Counted from the first letter of the stretch, positions 1 through 9,396 are shown. The stretch: 64,000 bases of DNA from Pseudomonas sp. PSB18 (GCF_014596565.1 NZ_NOIN01000002.1:558001-622000); one strand, 5' to 3'. Numbers and translations: made by a program. The notes: generated from the letters alone by a model not told the origin.

Positions 1-329
1 ACCAGGCCGTACATGCCTATGGCAACGCCGAGGTGTTCAGCGATGCCCATCGTGTGCGCAACCTGGTCGGCGCCCTCACCGACCGCCACGAAAGCGGCCG
101 GGCCCAGCCGTGGAGCATCGACGATGCGCCGGCTGAGTACATCGACAGCATGCTCAAGGCCATCGTCGGCTTCACCCTGCCCATCCAGCGCCTTGAAGGC
201 AAACGCAAACTCAGCCAGAACCGCGCTCCCGCCGACGCCGCAGGAGTGCGCCAGGGATTGGCGGCCAGCCACGATGCGCTGGACCACGCCGTCGCCCGCC
301 TGATGTCCGACTTTTCGACCAAGGAATGA
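1..329 (+). CDS. PaiB-like FMN-binding regulator, 3' end only
   Basis: The window opens inside this gene; the reading frame enters at base 3 and ends at TGA 327-329. About 108 C-terminal residues are visible. They begin with VHAYGNAEVF and continue to KLSQNR, which resembles the C-terminal part of PaiB/FMN-binding negative transcriptional regulators, where the KLSQNR stretch is characteristic. The N-terminal FMN-binding part lies outside the window. The gene is followed directly by two acetyltransferase genes in the same direction, so all three may be co-transcribed. The family assignment rests on these C-terminal motifs alone. Confidence 0.7.
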   Translation, partial: QAVHAYGNAEVFSDAHRVRNLVGALTDRHESGRAQPWSIDDAPAEYIDSMLKAIVGFTLPIQRLEGKRKLSQNRAPADAAGVRQGLAASHDALDHAVARLMSDFSTKE

Positions 330-331
330 AC

Positions 332-778
332 ATGAGCCAGATCCAGATCCGCCCTGTTACCGCCGACGATCACGCCGCGTGGCTGCCGCTGTGGCAGGCC
401 TACCTGAGGTTCTACAACACCGAACTGCCAGACGCGGTGAGCCAGAGCACCTGGCAACGCTTGCTCGATGAGCGCGAACCGACCCACGGGGCCCTGGCCT
501 GGAGCGGCGACACGGCCATCGGCCTGGTGCACTTCATTTATCACCGGTCCAATTGGAGCATCGAGAATTCCTGTTACCTGCAGGACCTGTTGGTCACCGA
601 GCAGAGCCGTGGCACCGGCGTCGGTCGCCAGCTCATTGAGTTCGTCTACGCCACCGCCAAGGCCGATGGTTGCTGCAAAGTGCACTGGCTGACCCATGAA
701 ACCAACGCCACGGCGATCCAGCTCTACGAGCGCATCGCCGAGCGTCCCGGCTTCATCCAATTTCGCAAAGCCTTGTAA
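332..778 (+). CDS. GNAT family N-acetyltransferase
   Basis: A 148-residue single-domain GNAT acetyltransferase that would transfer an acetyl group from acetyl-CoA to an unknown amine. The acetyl-CoA loop is visible as EQSRGTGVGRQLIEFV around residues 90-105, preceded by the usual beta strand (YLQDLLV) and followed by HWLTHETNATAIQLYE, the conserved helix with N, A and Y. An ATG at 326 overlaps the previous stop, but AAGGA at 321-325 sits six bases before the ATG at 332, so 332 is preferred. It is separated by only 10 bases from a second GNAT gene. The substrate cannot be told. Confidence 0.85.
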   Translation: MSQIQIRPVTADDHAAWLPLWQAYLRFYNTELPDAVSQSTWQRLLDEREPTHGALAWSGDTAIGLVHFIYHRSNWSIENSCYLQDLLVTEQSRGTGVGRQLIEFVYATAKADGCCKVHWLTHETNATAIQLYERIAERPGFIQFRKAL

Positions 779-788
779 GGAGCGCCGC

Positions 789-1466
789 ATGTTGACTTCA
801 CTTGCCGATTGGAAAGGGGTTCCGGCACCGTTCACACAGTTGATCGAAGGGCGCTTCATCCGCCTGGAAAAACTCGATCCGGCTCGCCATGCCGAGGGCC
901 TGTGGCAGGCACTCGAAGGCCCAGGGGCCGATCCGAAACTCTGGGACTACCTGCCCTACGGTCCATTTTCCGAGCGCAAGGCGTTCGATGCCTGGCTGGG
1001 TAATCATGCCGCGAACATCGACCCGTATTTCTTCACGGTGATCGACCGCGCCAATGGCGAGGTGCAGGGCATTCTCAGCCTGATGTCCATCGTGCCGACC
1101 CAGGGCCGCATCGAAATCGGCCATGTGACGTTCGGCGCCTCCATGCAGCGTTCGCCGAAAAGCACCGAGGCGGTTTACCTGCTGGCGAAAGAGTCCTTCG
1201 CCCTGGGTTATCGACGCCTGGAGTGGAAATGCAACAACGCCAACGCCCGCTCGAAATACGCTGCCGAACGATTGGGGTTCACGTTTGAAGGCGTTTTCCG
1301 CCAGCACATGGTGGTCAAGGGCCAGAACCGCGACACCGCGTGGTACTCGATGCTGGATTCGGAATGGCCGGCCATCGGCGCGGCGTTCGAGCAATGGCTC
1401 AGTGAAGAGAATCAAAGCGAGAACGGACAGGTGCGTAGCCTGGCGGAATGTCGCTCATCGCTGTGA
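789..1466 (+). CDS. RimJ/RimL-type GNAT acetyltransferase
   Basis: A 225-residue acetyltransferase of the RimJ/RimL (acetyltransf_3) type. It starts with the family's typical G-R-F-I-R-L-E strand near residue 20, has a WDYLPYGPF segment near 50 and the C-terminal pattern RRLEWKCNNANARSK with A-A-E-R-L-G-F, the hallmark of this subfamily. The start is set by TAAGGAG at 776-782, seven bases ahead of ATG 789; the TAA there is also the stop of the preceding GNAT gene. A frame open further upstream has no such site. Likely co-transcribed with the two upstream genes. It may acetylate an amino group of a protein N terminus or a small molecule; the substrate is unknown. Confidence 0.88.
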   Translation: MLTSLADWKGVPAPFTQLIEGRFIRLEKLDPARHAEGLWQALEGPGADPKLWDYLPYGPFSERKAFDAWLGNHAANIDPYFFTVIDRANGEVQGILSLMSIVPTQGRIEIGHVTFGASMQRSPKSTEAVYLLAKESFALGYRRLEWKCNNANARSKYAAERLGFTFEGVFRQHMVVKGQNRDTAWYSMLDSEWPAIGAAFEQWLSEENQSENGQVRSLAECRSSL

Positions 1467-1524
1467 GTGATGGATGATCGCCACCGCGAATCCCTTCGCG
1501 ATGACGATCGATCGAGGCCGGCTG

Positions 1525-4500
1525 TCAGGACTCAGGCGGTTTCCAGGTGGCCAGGAAGGGCTTGAGCACCTCGGGTGTCACCGCACTTCGGGCATAGGGC
1601 CAGGCCCATTGCGGTATCGCGCCATGAGCACTCACATAACTGGCGAAATCCAGCCGACTGTACCCCGCCGGGCTCTGCGAGAAATCGAAATTGTAGAGAA
1701 AGTACTGGGCCTGTCTTTCGCTCATGGTGTACGACCCCATGATCAGTTGATGCGCCCGGGCCTCTTCATTGACCAGGCTGTCTATCAATGCACCCGCGAA
1801 AGCCGACTCGCTGTTGAGCGAGCCGGGCCGCCCCAGGGTGAATCGAATATTGCTGTCGCTGAACGCCGGGCCGGTCAAATCCTGCCAGATGGCCCTGGCG
1901 CTTTCCCGCGAGATCCCACGCATCGCTCGAATGGACGTCCACAGGTTCGGCCTGCTGAACAGGAGAGCGACCCGGCTATTCGAAAGCGGCCGCCCTGGTG
2001 TGCCAAACAGCCTGGCGACTGCAGATAAGTCACTGTCCTTGATATACCGGGCCTCCTGAAGAAAGTTGAAGAAGTCCAGTAAAGCCTGCCGATGCGTGAA
2101 CAGACTGCTCAGGTTCCAGTCATCGAACGGCCGCATCCAGTTGATATCGACGCCGGCGTACTTCGTCAATTCGTCATAACGGCCACTGACATAATCACCG
2201 ATGAGCTGAAGTCGCGTGTCGGATATGCTCGGGTTGCGTATCCACTGTGAAAGCAGACTCACGGGAAACAGGCCACCCAGGTTGGAAGCGATCACCTGGG
2301 ATTTGAGAAGAATATTTGCCCGCGCCTGCAATATAGGAAATCGCCCGAGCGCCACGGTGAGCAGGTCGGCCAGGTCCTCGGCGCGGTCGTAATAGATGTG
2401 CTGCTCCAACAACGCCGAGTCGTCATCCATGGCATTGCCGGTCTCTTGCTCGTACCGTCTCTTGGCCTTTTTCAGATCATCGCGATCCACCAGATAGGCA
2501 CCATTGAGCAGCTCCTCTAGCTGCGTTTCGTCGAGATGACCGTGCAGGGCATCGTCGTAGAGAACATACGCCAGACTGTTCTTGGGATGATGATCGGTCA
2601 GTTCCCGGGCCCTGACCCCGTACTCGAGCATGATATGAATCACATCCTGGGAGAACATGAGGTGTTCATTGTTGAGCAGTTCTTCAATCTCCGAGCTTTC
2701 GACGGGGCGCAGTAGCGTGTCCTCGAAGAAGGTCCGCACGGATCGATCGGTTTGCGTGTAGTAAGGAATGCTGCTCAGTATCGGACGACCCGGAGCCCTG
2801 GGGGACAAGTAGCTACCGATGTGTTGCAGGATCTCGGGTGGCAAGTCGGCTTGCCGGGCTTGGCTCAAGGTCCTGCGCACCATGTCGTCGGCATACAGGT
2901 TCAAGAAATGCACCAACGGTCGAAACAGGTTATGCGGGTTGCGCGTGCCATAGACAATCTGACTCACGTCATACACCGCAGCCTTGCCCAACAATTGCTC
3001 CAGGGAGCGTGCGTTATCCGCCAGCGCCTGCTGCAAACCGGTGGGCGGTGACACCAGGTACTGACTCATCTCCGGGTGCAGATCGATATAAGCGGCTGTT
3101 TCATTGCGCAGCCCCTGCATCGAAAACGTTGGCTGGGGCTGCCCCTCGTTCAGTCCCCGAGCGACGGCATTGAAGAAGCAATTGCCGTCGGCAGCGAACG
3201 TGACGTCAGTGTTATCAGCCAACCTTAAGGTGTAATGATTTTCACCGGTGCGTATCAGCACGACGTCAGTGTTGGACCTGAGCGGATGCACGCCCGTCGG
3301 ATAGCCGCTTTCCTCTTGCCCGGGGGTAAAGCGTATCGACCAGTCCCGGCGTCCACGCCGTTGATCGATGATCAACAAGCTGCGATTTTGCGGCCAGCTT
3401 GGAACACGAGTGATGAGTGACGGGACCAGATCCATGATCTCGACGTCCCACTCGTTGGGTGTGCGGATCAGCTCGGCCACCGCGCGAAGCGATGTCGAGG
3501 GTTGCTTGGGGGCTGACGGGCCCGGTTGGGGCGGCCCCCCGCTCGGGCGCTTGCCCCCTCCGCCCAGGCCAAAGCCCACGGCGTGCCACTGGCCATCGGG
3601 CGCACGGGCCACCGTGCTCCTCATCACGCCACTGGAGCGGATGTTCAAGCCCGTCGCCGGGTCGACAATGGTGGCCTCGATGGCCTTGAGCGGCGTGTGG
3701 TCATGGACCCGGAATACCGTGCCATCGGGTTGCTGCACATACACTTGGCGGGCGGTGCGCCCCGTGGCGCTGTCCGTGATCGTGGGGCGATAAAAGCCCC
3801 GGGCATCCGCTGACACTCCCCGGAGCACCGACCTATCCGCCACGGCATAGCGGCGATAAAGCGTTTCCTCCAAGGGCAAGCCAAACCGTGCTCCAGATTG
3901 ATTTTGTCGAGCCGTTATCGCCAGGAAAGAGGAGCGCCCTCGCACGTTGACGCTCACGCCACCGAAGCCGATAGCCTTCCGGGTGTTTGCCACCGCGTGG
4001 ACGAACGCCAGTGTCGTCGTATTCGTTGGCACGGCACCGGTCCTGAGCACCAACAGGCCGGTCCTGACGGCACGGGCCAGCATCTGGAAACCGGGAATCA
4101 ACAATAGGCCGGCCAGGTCCATGACAATTTCAACCGTCATCATCACCAGCCGCGCGACGGTCTGCAGGCCAATGTCCCGGTTGCTGTTGGAGCGGTGATC
4201 CGCATAGGCGCTGTGGAAGTTGACGTGGGCCCGGTGAAAACGCTCAAGCCAATCATCGGCGATCAAGACGCCACTGATCAGAGGGCGACCGCGGTGCTGC
4301 CCCAAGGCGCGCTTTATCTCCTCTGGATCGAGGGCGGAAATGCGCGAACGGAAATACGCTTGCCATTCTTCCTGTTGCAGCAGCCCGGTAATGCCATCGC
4401 TCAGGTCGGAAAACTCTTGCAGGTCATTGCCCTGGGGGCTGTCCGGCAAATACACGCCTACGGTGCCCTTGATGTCCGGCCCAGGCTGGTCTGAAAAGAT

Positions 4501-6477
4501 CAGCACACCATCGATGCCGAGCGCGTTGCGCGGCGTACCACCTTGCGCGCTGATGCTGCCGCCCAGGAGAAGACCGTGGACGTGAACCCTGCGTCCGCCC
4601 ACCCAGGCCCGATTCGCCGCCGTGGGTGATTGCAGGACCGCCTCCAGCCAGCTAGCCAGCAATTTGCGCGGATGGGCTGGCTTGGCAACCGGATCGGTCA
4701 CTCTGGCCTGGAACACCGCATCGCCCCTGAGTGCAGCCTCATAGCTCTTGAATTCCAGGTGGGCCAGGTACGACGCCTGCCAGGCCGCCTTGTACCGGGG
4801 TTCATTCATTTGTTGGCGCAGCAGGATTTCATAATTGCCACCGACATCAAGGCTGGCCGCCATCCTGGCCAGCTCACTCCCAGTCACCGTGATCAGGAAA
4901 CCGTTTTCCGGATGCCGGATACGTTGACCGTGTTGATCGAGAAGGTAGACCGCCAACACTTCGCGCATGGCGTTCGGGTATTGCCGCGGCCGCAGATTGT
5001 CGAGCATCAATTGGGTCAAGCTGCTGGTACGGGACTGCCTGGGGCTGGCCCGATCACCGTAGAACAGCCTGACCAGGGTCTGGTCCGGATCCACGTCGAT
5101 CTGCGGATGGATGGTTTGCTGGAGGTACTGCTTGATCTTCCGGCGAGCGAACTGCACCAGCGTCGGAATATCGCTGCCCAGCGTATAGATGGCATCGAAT
5201 ACCTTTGTTTCGAGACGGCGATAGTGGGCTCGCTCGGCAAACGTCGCGGACTTGTAAAAGCCGGGACGACGGTTTTCCACCAAGGTTTCCTGACGGGCCG
5301 CCAGTGGCCCGACCAGTGACAACAGGGGCAAGCCAAGGGCATCTTCGGTTTGCCGGGCAAAGTCACTCACCGTCACCGTTTCGTTCCCTGGCGCATCCAG
5401 GACTTTCTCCAGCGCCGCACGTTGCATCTGCAGCAGGTCGGCCGCCGCCACTTCGAACACATGCCCGGACAGTTCGACGGAAATGTCCTGGATCCTGCAC
5501 GCCTGGCTCTCAAGGGTGGGAAATACCTGCCTGACCAGGTCCTGGAAAGCGTTGAAGCGCTGAAGCCCATGCTCCAGGGAATACAGGAACAGCGATGGCC
5601 GGCCGGTAAACTTGATCACCATCGCGGCCGGCCATTTTTGCGGCTGCGCCGCGCCGCTATCGAGCATGACCGCATAGACATGGGGAACCGGTGCTCGCAA
5701 CAGGCGACTTCTATCCGCCTGGGAAGGATGGGTGGTGATGATGTCCAGCAGGCGGTCTTCATCGCTTTGCTGGATTCGCTCGCCCTGGCTGAGCTGAGCG
5801 GCAGGATCCCGATCGGCTTTGTACAGGTCGAAAAGATGCAGAAAGCGCCGGGCCAACAACTGCGCCAGGGCAGCTTCGGTGGTGGACGACGACGCCACGC
5901 CTGGCAATACCTCCCAGCCCTTGCGCTGGCGAAAGAGCGTCAGTTCGTCGCGGAACTGCCGCTTCATCCGTTCATTCGTGGTCGGCTGGGCCAGATAGAA
6001 CGCGGATTCCATGGACCTCAACGTGTCCTTGTCCGGCGGGCCGGCAAAAAGGCTGTCGGCCTCGTCCAGGGAGTCCGGGCGGGTGAAGAACCCGACGCCA
6101 CCGTTCTGGAAGTCAGGCGCCGTGTCGCTGAGCAAACCGTTGCGCATGACGTGGGTAAAGCTGTCCGAGGCGGTCAGGACGCGCCCACCGGCCGGGTTCG
6201 TGGTGAAGCGGCTCACATAGCATTGATCCGGTTCGATGTCAGGAAGCAGCGATGCACGAAATTTCCTGGCGGGAATCCTGGCCTTGAGCAGGCCGACCAG
6301 CAGCGCGCCCATCACCCGGTCGAAGGTAGGAACGGCTGCGAACAGATGGGTCAGCTGTATCTGGTGGGTGTCCAGCAAGTCCAGTTGCCTGAGCTGTTCC
6401 TTCGCTTGGGCATCGATCGTTTCTGATTGAGGTATAGGTGACGCAACACCCGGTTCATCCTTGGGGGAAATCGACAT
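1525..6477 (-). CDS. Large toxin-like protein (DUF6543/dermonecrotic toxin type) with a probable permuted OTU protease core
   Basis: A 1650-residue protein. No signal peptide is obvious at the N terminus (MSISPKDEPG). The first 950 residues resemble the large dermonecrotic-toxin (DUF6543) proteins common in plant-associated Pseudomonas, including a hydrophobic patch near residues 765-815 (VEIVMDLAGLLLIPGFQML) that could insert in a membrane. A Gly/Pro-rich linker follows near 965-995. After it, GENHY with His1081 precedes ADGNCFFNAV with Asp1097 and Cys1100, then a helix LRNETAAYI. D-G-N-C-F is the OTU cysteine-protease signature; finding the HY motif before the Cys is what a circularly permuted OTU deubiquitinase would show. 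The remaining roughly 490 residues look helical and are unassigned. The gene stands alone, followed by a REP pair upstream, and no immunity gene is recognised beside it. The large-protein call is firm, the OTU call moderate, and delivery route unknown. Confidence 0.65.
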   Translation of the reverse strand: MSISPKDEPGVASPIPQSETIDAQAKEQLRQLDLLDTHQIQLTHLFAAVPTFDRVMGALLVGLLKARIPARKFRASLLPDIEPDQCYVSRFTTNPAGGRVLTASDSFTHVMRNGLLSDTAPDFQNGGVGFFTRPDSLDEADSLFAGPPDKDTLRSMESAFYLAQPTTNERMKRQFRDELTLFRQRKGWEVLPGVASSSTTEAALAQLLARRFLHLFDLYKADRDPAAQLSQGERIQQSDEDRLLDIITTHPSQADRSRLLRAPVPHVYAVMLDSGAAQPQKWPAAMVIKFTGRPSLFLYSLEHGLQRFNAFQDLVRQVFPTLESQACRIQDISVELSGHVFEVAAADLLQMQRAALEKVLDAPGNETVTVSDFARQTEDALGLPLLSLVGPLAARQETLVENRRPGFYKSATFAERAHYRRLETKVFDAIYTLGSDIPTLVQFARRKIKQYLQQTIHPQIDVDPDQTLVRLFYGDRASPRQSRTSSLTQLMLDNLRPRQYPNAMREVLAVYLLDQHGQRIRHPENGFLITVTGSELARMAASLDVGGNYEILLRQQMNEPRYKAAWQASYLAHLEFKSYEAALRGDAVFQARVTDPVAKPAHPRKLLASWLEAVLQSPTAANRAWVGGRRVHVHGLLLGGSISAQGGTPRNALGIDGVLIFSDQPGPDIKGTVGVYLPDSPQGNDLQEFSDLSDGITGLLQQEEWQAYFRSRISALDPEEIKRALGQHRGRPLISGVLIADDWLERFHRAHVNFHSAYADHRSNSNRDIGLQTVARLVMMTVEIVMDLAGLLLIPGFQMLARAVRTGLLVLRTGAVPTNTTTLAFVHAVANTRKAIGFGGVSVNVRGRSSFLAITARQNQSGARFGLPLEETLYRRYAVADRSVLRGVSADARGFYRPTITDSATGRTARQVYVQQPDGTVFRVHDHTPLKAIEATIVDPATGLNIRSSGVMRSTVARAPDGQWHAVGFGLGGGGKRPSGGPPQPGPSAPKQPSTSLRAVAELIRTPNEWDVEIMDLVPSLITRVPSWPQNRSLLIIDQRRGRRDWSIRFTPGQEESGYPTGVHPLRSNTDVVLIRTGENHYTLRLADNTDVTFAADGNCFFNAVARGLNEGQPQPTFSMQGLRNETAAYIDLHPEMSQYLVSPPTGLQQALADNARSLEQLLGKAAVYDVSQIVYGTRNPHNLFRPLVHFLNLYADDMVRRTLSQARQADLPPEILQHIGSYLSPRAPGRPILSSIPYYTQTDRSVRTFFEDTLLRPVESSEIEELLNNEHLMFSQDVIHIMLEYGVRARELTDHHPKNSLAYVLYDDALHGHLDETQLEELLNGAYLVDRDDLKKAKRRYEQETGNAMDDDSALLEQHIYYDRAEDLADLLTVALGRFPILQARANILLKSQVIASNLGGLFPVSLLSQWIRNPSISDTRLQLIGDYVSGRYDELTKYAGVDINWMRPFDDWNLSSLFTHRQALLDFFNFLQEARYIKDSDLSAVARLFGTPGRPLSNSRVALLFSRPNLWTSIRAMRGISRESARAIWQDLTGPAFSDSNIRFTLGRPGSLNSESAFAGALIDSLVNEEARAHQLIMGSYTMSERQAQYFLYNFDFSQSPAGYSRLDFASYVSAHGAIPQWAWPYARSAVTPEVLKPFLATWKPPES

Positions 6478-6611
6478 CTCAATGGTCCGGTTCTGATTGA
6501 AGAGCCCGGACCCTATCGCGCCGTTCGCCTTGAGATGACGTACATATGTATAGAGGGCAGTGGAACTGGGAGGGAAACGTAAGCTGATATTTTTGGACCG
6601 CTGAAGTCCGC

Positions 6612-6678
6612 TATCGCGAGCAGGCTCGCTCCCACAGGGGAATGCATTCCAACCTGTGGGAGCGAGCCTGCTCGCGAT
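6612..6678. repeat. REP inverted pair (BIME), copy 1
   Basis: Two copies of the Pseudomonas REP core GTGGGAGCGAGCCTGCTCGC face each other across a short spacer between the toxin-like gene and the methyltransferase gene. The remainder of the 6478-6710 gap shows only an A/T-richer stretch near 6540-6600 upstream of the toxin-like gene that could hold its promoter; no clear -35/-10 pair is seen. Confidence 0.93.
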
Positions 6679-6710
6679 GACAATCGATCAACCGATGATG
6701 CGCTACCGGC

Positions 6711-7625
6711 TCACGCCAACTTTTGCGCCAGCACCGCAATATGCTCCGGGCCGATCCCGCAGCAACCGCCCAGGTGACTGGCCCCACGTTTCTGCCAATC
6801 CGCCGCCCATTGAAGGTAGCCCGGTGGATCGAGGTCTTCACGCAGTGGGTCCAGCCCGTCGTTGGCGGTCGCTTCCTTGGGTTGCGGCGGGAAGGCGTTG
6901 GCGTAGGCGCCGATGTGGATCTTCACCCCCAGGCGCTCGAAGGTTTGCCGGGCGGCATCGATCGCAGCGCCGATCACTTCCGGCTGGCTGCAGTTGAACA
7001 GCAGCGCCTCGACGCCCAGTTCGGCCGCGACGGCCGCGGCGTCTGCCACCGGCTCGCCGGAACGCAGGCGCGGCACTTCATCGGTGTCTTCGTCCTTGAG
7101 GGTGAACGACAGCCAGAACGGCTTGCCATCCTGGGGCAATCCGGCGTGAATCGCCTTCGCTTCTACCGTCGAGCTCTGGGTTTCGGCCAGCCACAGGTCG
7201 ACATGGGGCGCCAGGCCGGTCACCAGGGGCGCCAGCAGCTCGCTGGCACGGGAAGCATCGAACAGATCAGGCCGATAGGAGCCGAACAGCGGCGGCAGCG
7301 AGCCGGCGACACGCACTGCCTTTTCGGAAGCCTGCACCGCCCGCCGGGCCAGCTCGCCGGCCAGCGCTGCCAGAGCCTGGCCTTCGGCGGCGAAACGCGC
7401 CTCGCCAATATGAAACGGCACGACGGCATAGCTGTTGCTGGTGATGACATTGGCCCCGCTGGCAATATAGGCTGCGTGCACGGCCTCTACTGCCTGGGGG
7501 GCTTCGCTCAGGGCCAACGCCGACCATTCGGGCTGCCTGAACGGCGCGCCACGGCGTTGCAGTTCGCGGCCCATGCCGCCGTCGAGAATGACTGTCGTTG
7601 CTGAGCCCATATGCGATTCACTCAT
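6711..7625 (-). CDS. Homocysteine S-methyltransferase family protein (MmuM type)
   Basis: About 304 residues. The product would transfer a methyl group, typically from S-methylmethionine or S-adenosylmethionine, to homocysteine to give methionine. Visible family features are VILDGGMGRELQRRG near the N terminus, the ITSNSY strand, LLFNCSQPE with the first zinc-ligand Cys, and GGCCGIGPEHI near the C terminus with the Cys pair. No cobalamin or folate domain is present. Several starts are possible: GTG 7646, ATG 7625 and ATG 7610; none has a convincing ribosome site, and homologues I remember begin near MGSATTVILDGG. The gene is divergent from an ABC importer, which suggests the importer brings in a related sulfur amino acid, but that is inference. 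Confidence 0.85.
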   Translation of the reverse strand: MSESHMGSATTVILDGGMGRELQRRGAPFRQPEWSALALSEAPQAVEAVHAAYIASGANVITSNSYAVVPFHIGEARFAAEGQALAALAGELARRAVQASEKAVRVAGSLPPLFGSYRPDLFDASRASELLAPLVTGLAPHVDLWLAETQSSTVEAKAIHAGLPQDGKPFWLSFTLKDEDTDEVPRLRSGEPVADAAAVAAELGVEALLFNCSQPEVIGAAIDAARQTFERLGVKIHIGAYANAFPPQPKEATANDGLDPLREDLDPPGYLQWAADWQKRGASHLGGCCGIGPEHIAVLAQKLA

Positions 7626-7723
7626 AAGCTTATGAAAATAACTCACTACCGGAGTTGTTCTTATAACTATTTAATACGCACTCTTCGGTTAACCACAACC
7701 TGTATTTTCAGCCAGGGCCTTAC

Positions 7724-8545
7724 ATGAAACTTAAACCATTGATGGCCCTGGGCCTGACTCTGCTGGCTGCCTCGTCGCAAGCATTCGCCGGCACCACGCT
7801 GGACCGTATCGAGCAGAAAAAAGAACTGGTCGGCGTATTGATGGAAAGCTACCCGCCCTTCTCGTTTCTCAACGATCAGAACCAGCTCGACGGGTTTGAC
7901 GTCGACGTGGCCAAAGCCGTGGCGCAGAAGCTGGGCGTAAAGCTGCGCCTGGAAACGCCGTCCTGGGACGTGATCGCCGCCGGACACTGGAGCGGGCGCT
8001 ACGACATCTGCATCTGCTCCATGACACCGAGCAAGGCCCGCGCCGAAGTGTTCGATTTCCCGGTGCAGTATTACGCCTCGCCGGCGGTGATCGTGGTCAA
8101 CGCCAAGGACGACCGTATCCACGGCGCCAAGGACCTGAGCGACAAGAAAGTCGGCCTCACCAGTGCCTCCAGTTACGAGAGCTACCTGAACAAGAACCTG
8201 GTGATCGAAGGCGCCGAGGATACCCAACTGAGCTATCCGTTCGAGAATGTGCAGATCGCCCCGTACGACACCGACAACGTGGCCTTCCAGGACCTGGGCC
8301 TGGGCGCCGGGGTACGCCTGGACGCGGTGCTGACCAACTTGGTGACTGCACAGCCACGCCTGACCGAAGACAAGCGCTTCAAACTGGCCGGCGAGCCGCT
8401 GTACTCCGAACCGAATTCGGTGGCCATCGAAAAGGGCGATGCCCAGTGGGACAGCAAGGTGCGTGAAGTCTTCGCCCAGTTGAAACAGGACGGCACCTTG
8501 AGCAAACTCTCGCAGAAATGGATCGGCGCCGACATCACTCAATGA
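7724..8545 (+). CDS. Polar amino-acid ABC transporter, periplasmic binding protein
   Basis: A 273-residue SBP_bac_3 family solute-binding protein. The first 22 residues form a clear signal peptide (LGLTLLAASSQAFA, cleavage after AFA). The mature part has the family pattern: LVGVLMESYPPFSF, then GFDVDVAKAVAQKLG, DICICSMTPSKARAEVFDFPVQYYASPAVIVV and KVGLTSASSYESYL. It would capture an amino acid or similar compound in the periplasm and hand it to the permease encoded next, whose start codon overlaps its stop (ATGA at 8542-8545). Divergent from a homocysteine methyltransferase gene across about 100 bases that should hold both promoters. Confidence 0.9.
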   Translation: MKLKPLMALGLTLLAASSQAFAGTTLDRIEQKKELVGVLMESYPPFSFLNDQNQLDGFDVDVAKAVAQKLGVKLRLETPSWDVIAAGHWSGRYDICICSMTPSKARAEVFDFPVQYYASPAVIVVNAKDDRIHGAKDLSDKKVGLTSASSYESYLNKNLVIEGAEDTQLSYPFENVQIAPYDTDNVAFQDLGLGAGVRLDAVLTNLVTAQPRLTEDKRFKLAGEPLYSEPNSVAIEKGDAQWDSKVREVFAQLKQDGTLSKLSQKWIGADITQ

Positions 8546-9378
8546 CCTCTTTCCCGCCCCCTTCTCAGCCACCGCAAGCGGTGGCTGAGTCGCGCCTGAA
8601 GAAAATCTTCGGTTTTCGCACACGGCTGTACCTGACCTGGGCGGCCATGCTGGTGCTGTTCGCGAGTTTTTTCCTGGGCTTCGACCTGAAGTTCTCGATC
8701 ATCCTGGACAAGTTGCCGAACCTGATCGGCCTGCACCTGGCCCCCAACGGCTTTCTGCAAGGCGCGGTGCTGACGCTGTTCCTGTGCCTGTGTTCGATCG
8801 TCGCGTCGTCATTGCTGGGCTTCATCACAGCCCTGGCACGACTGTCCAGCAGTGCGGTGGCGTTCGGCATTGCCAGTTTCTATGCGTCGTTCTTCCGTGG
8901 CACGCCACTGCTGATCCAGATCCTGCTGATCTACCTGGGCCTGCCGCAACTGGGCGTGGTCCCAGGCGCCGTCACCGCCGGGATCATTGCCCTGTCGCTG
9001 AACTACGGCGCCTACCTGAGCGAAATTTTCCGCGCCGGCATCCTCGGCGTCCCCCACGGCCAACGCGAAGCCTCGCTGGCGCTGGGCTTGAGCGAAACCG
9101 TGATCTTCTGGCGCGTCACCCTGCCCCAGGCCATGCGCACCATCATCCCGCCGACCACCAACCAGTTCATCTCCATGCTCAAGGACTCCTCCCTGATCTC
9201 GGTAATGGGCGTCTGGGAGGTGATGTTCCTGGCGCAGTCCTATGGTCGCTCCAGCTATCGCTACATCGAAATGCTCACCACGGCGGCGATCATCTATTGG
9301 CTGATGTCCATCGCACTGGAGCTGATCCAGGCGCGGATGGAGCGGCATTATGGGAAGGCGTACCTCAAGCGCAGTTGA
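8542..9378 (+). CDS. Amino-acid ABC transporter permease (HisM/GlnP type)
   Basis: A 278-residue inner-membrane permease. It has an N-terminal cytoplasmic stretch, a long first membrane helix (LTWAAMLVLFASFFLGF) and the HEAA-family core: FFRGTPLLIQILLIY, then LSLNYGAYLSEIFRAGI and GQREASLALGLS, which is the EAA loop that docks on the ATPase. The start is ATG 8542, overlapping the stop of the binding-protein gene by four bases, so translation is probably coupled. No ATPase gene follows: the next gene is an autotransporter. The system must share an ATPase encoded elsewhere or has lost it. Confidence 0.9.
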   Translation: MTSFPPPSQPPQAVAESRLKKIFGFRTRLYLTWAAMLVLFASFFLGFDLKFSIILDKLPNLIGLHLAPNGFLQGAVLTLFLCLCSIVASSLLGFITALARLSSSAVAFGIASFYASFFRGTPLLIQILLIYLGLPQLGVVPGAVTAGIIALSLNYGAYLSEIFRAGILGVPHGQREASLALGLSETVIFWRVTLPQAMRTIIPPTTNQFISMLKDSSLISVMGVWEVMFLAQSYGRSSYRYIEMLTTAAIIYWLMSIALELIQARMERHYGKAYLKRS

Positions 9379-9396
9379 CAGCCCTATCGCTGTCAA
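9375..9396 (+). terminator. Stem-loop at end of ABC importer genes
   Basis: TTGACAGC and GCTGTCAA form a perfect 8-bp stem with a 6-base loop that begins at the permease stop codon. There is no T tract after it, so it may end transcription only weakly or protect the 3' end. Confidence 0.45.

Noticed and set aside
1467..1524. REP-like fragment CGCGAATCCCTTCGCGATGA
   Set aside because: Too short and degenerate to be counted as a REP pair.
1525..6477. NEL-type E3 ligase or Tc toxin
   Set aside because: No leucine-rich repeats and no CxD NEL motif seen; no RHS repeats or spv-type sequence.
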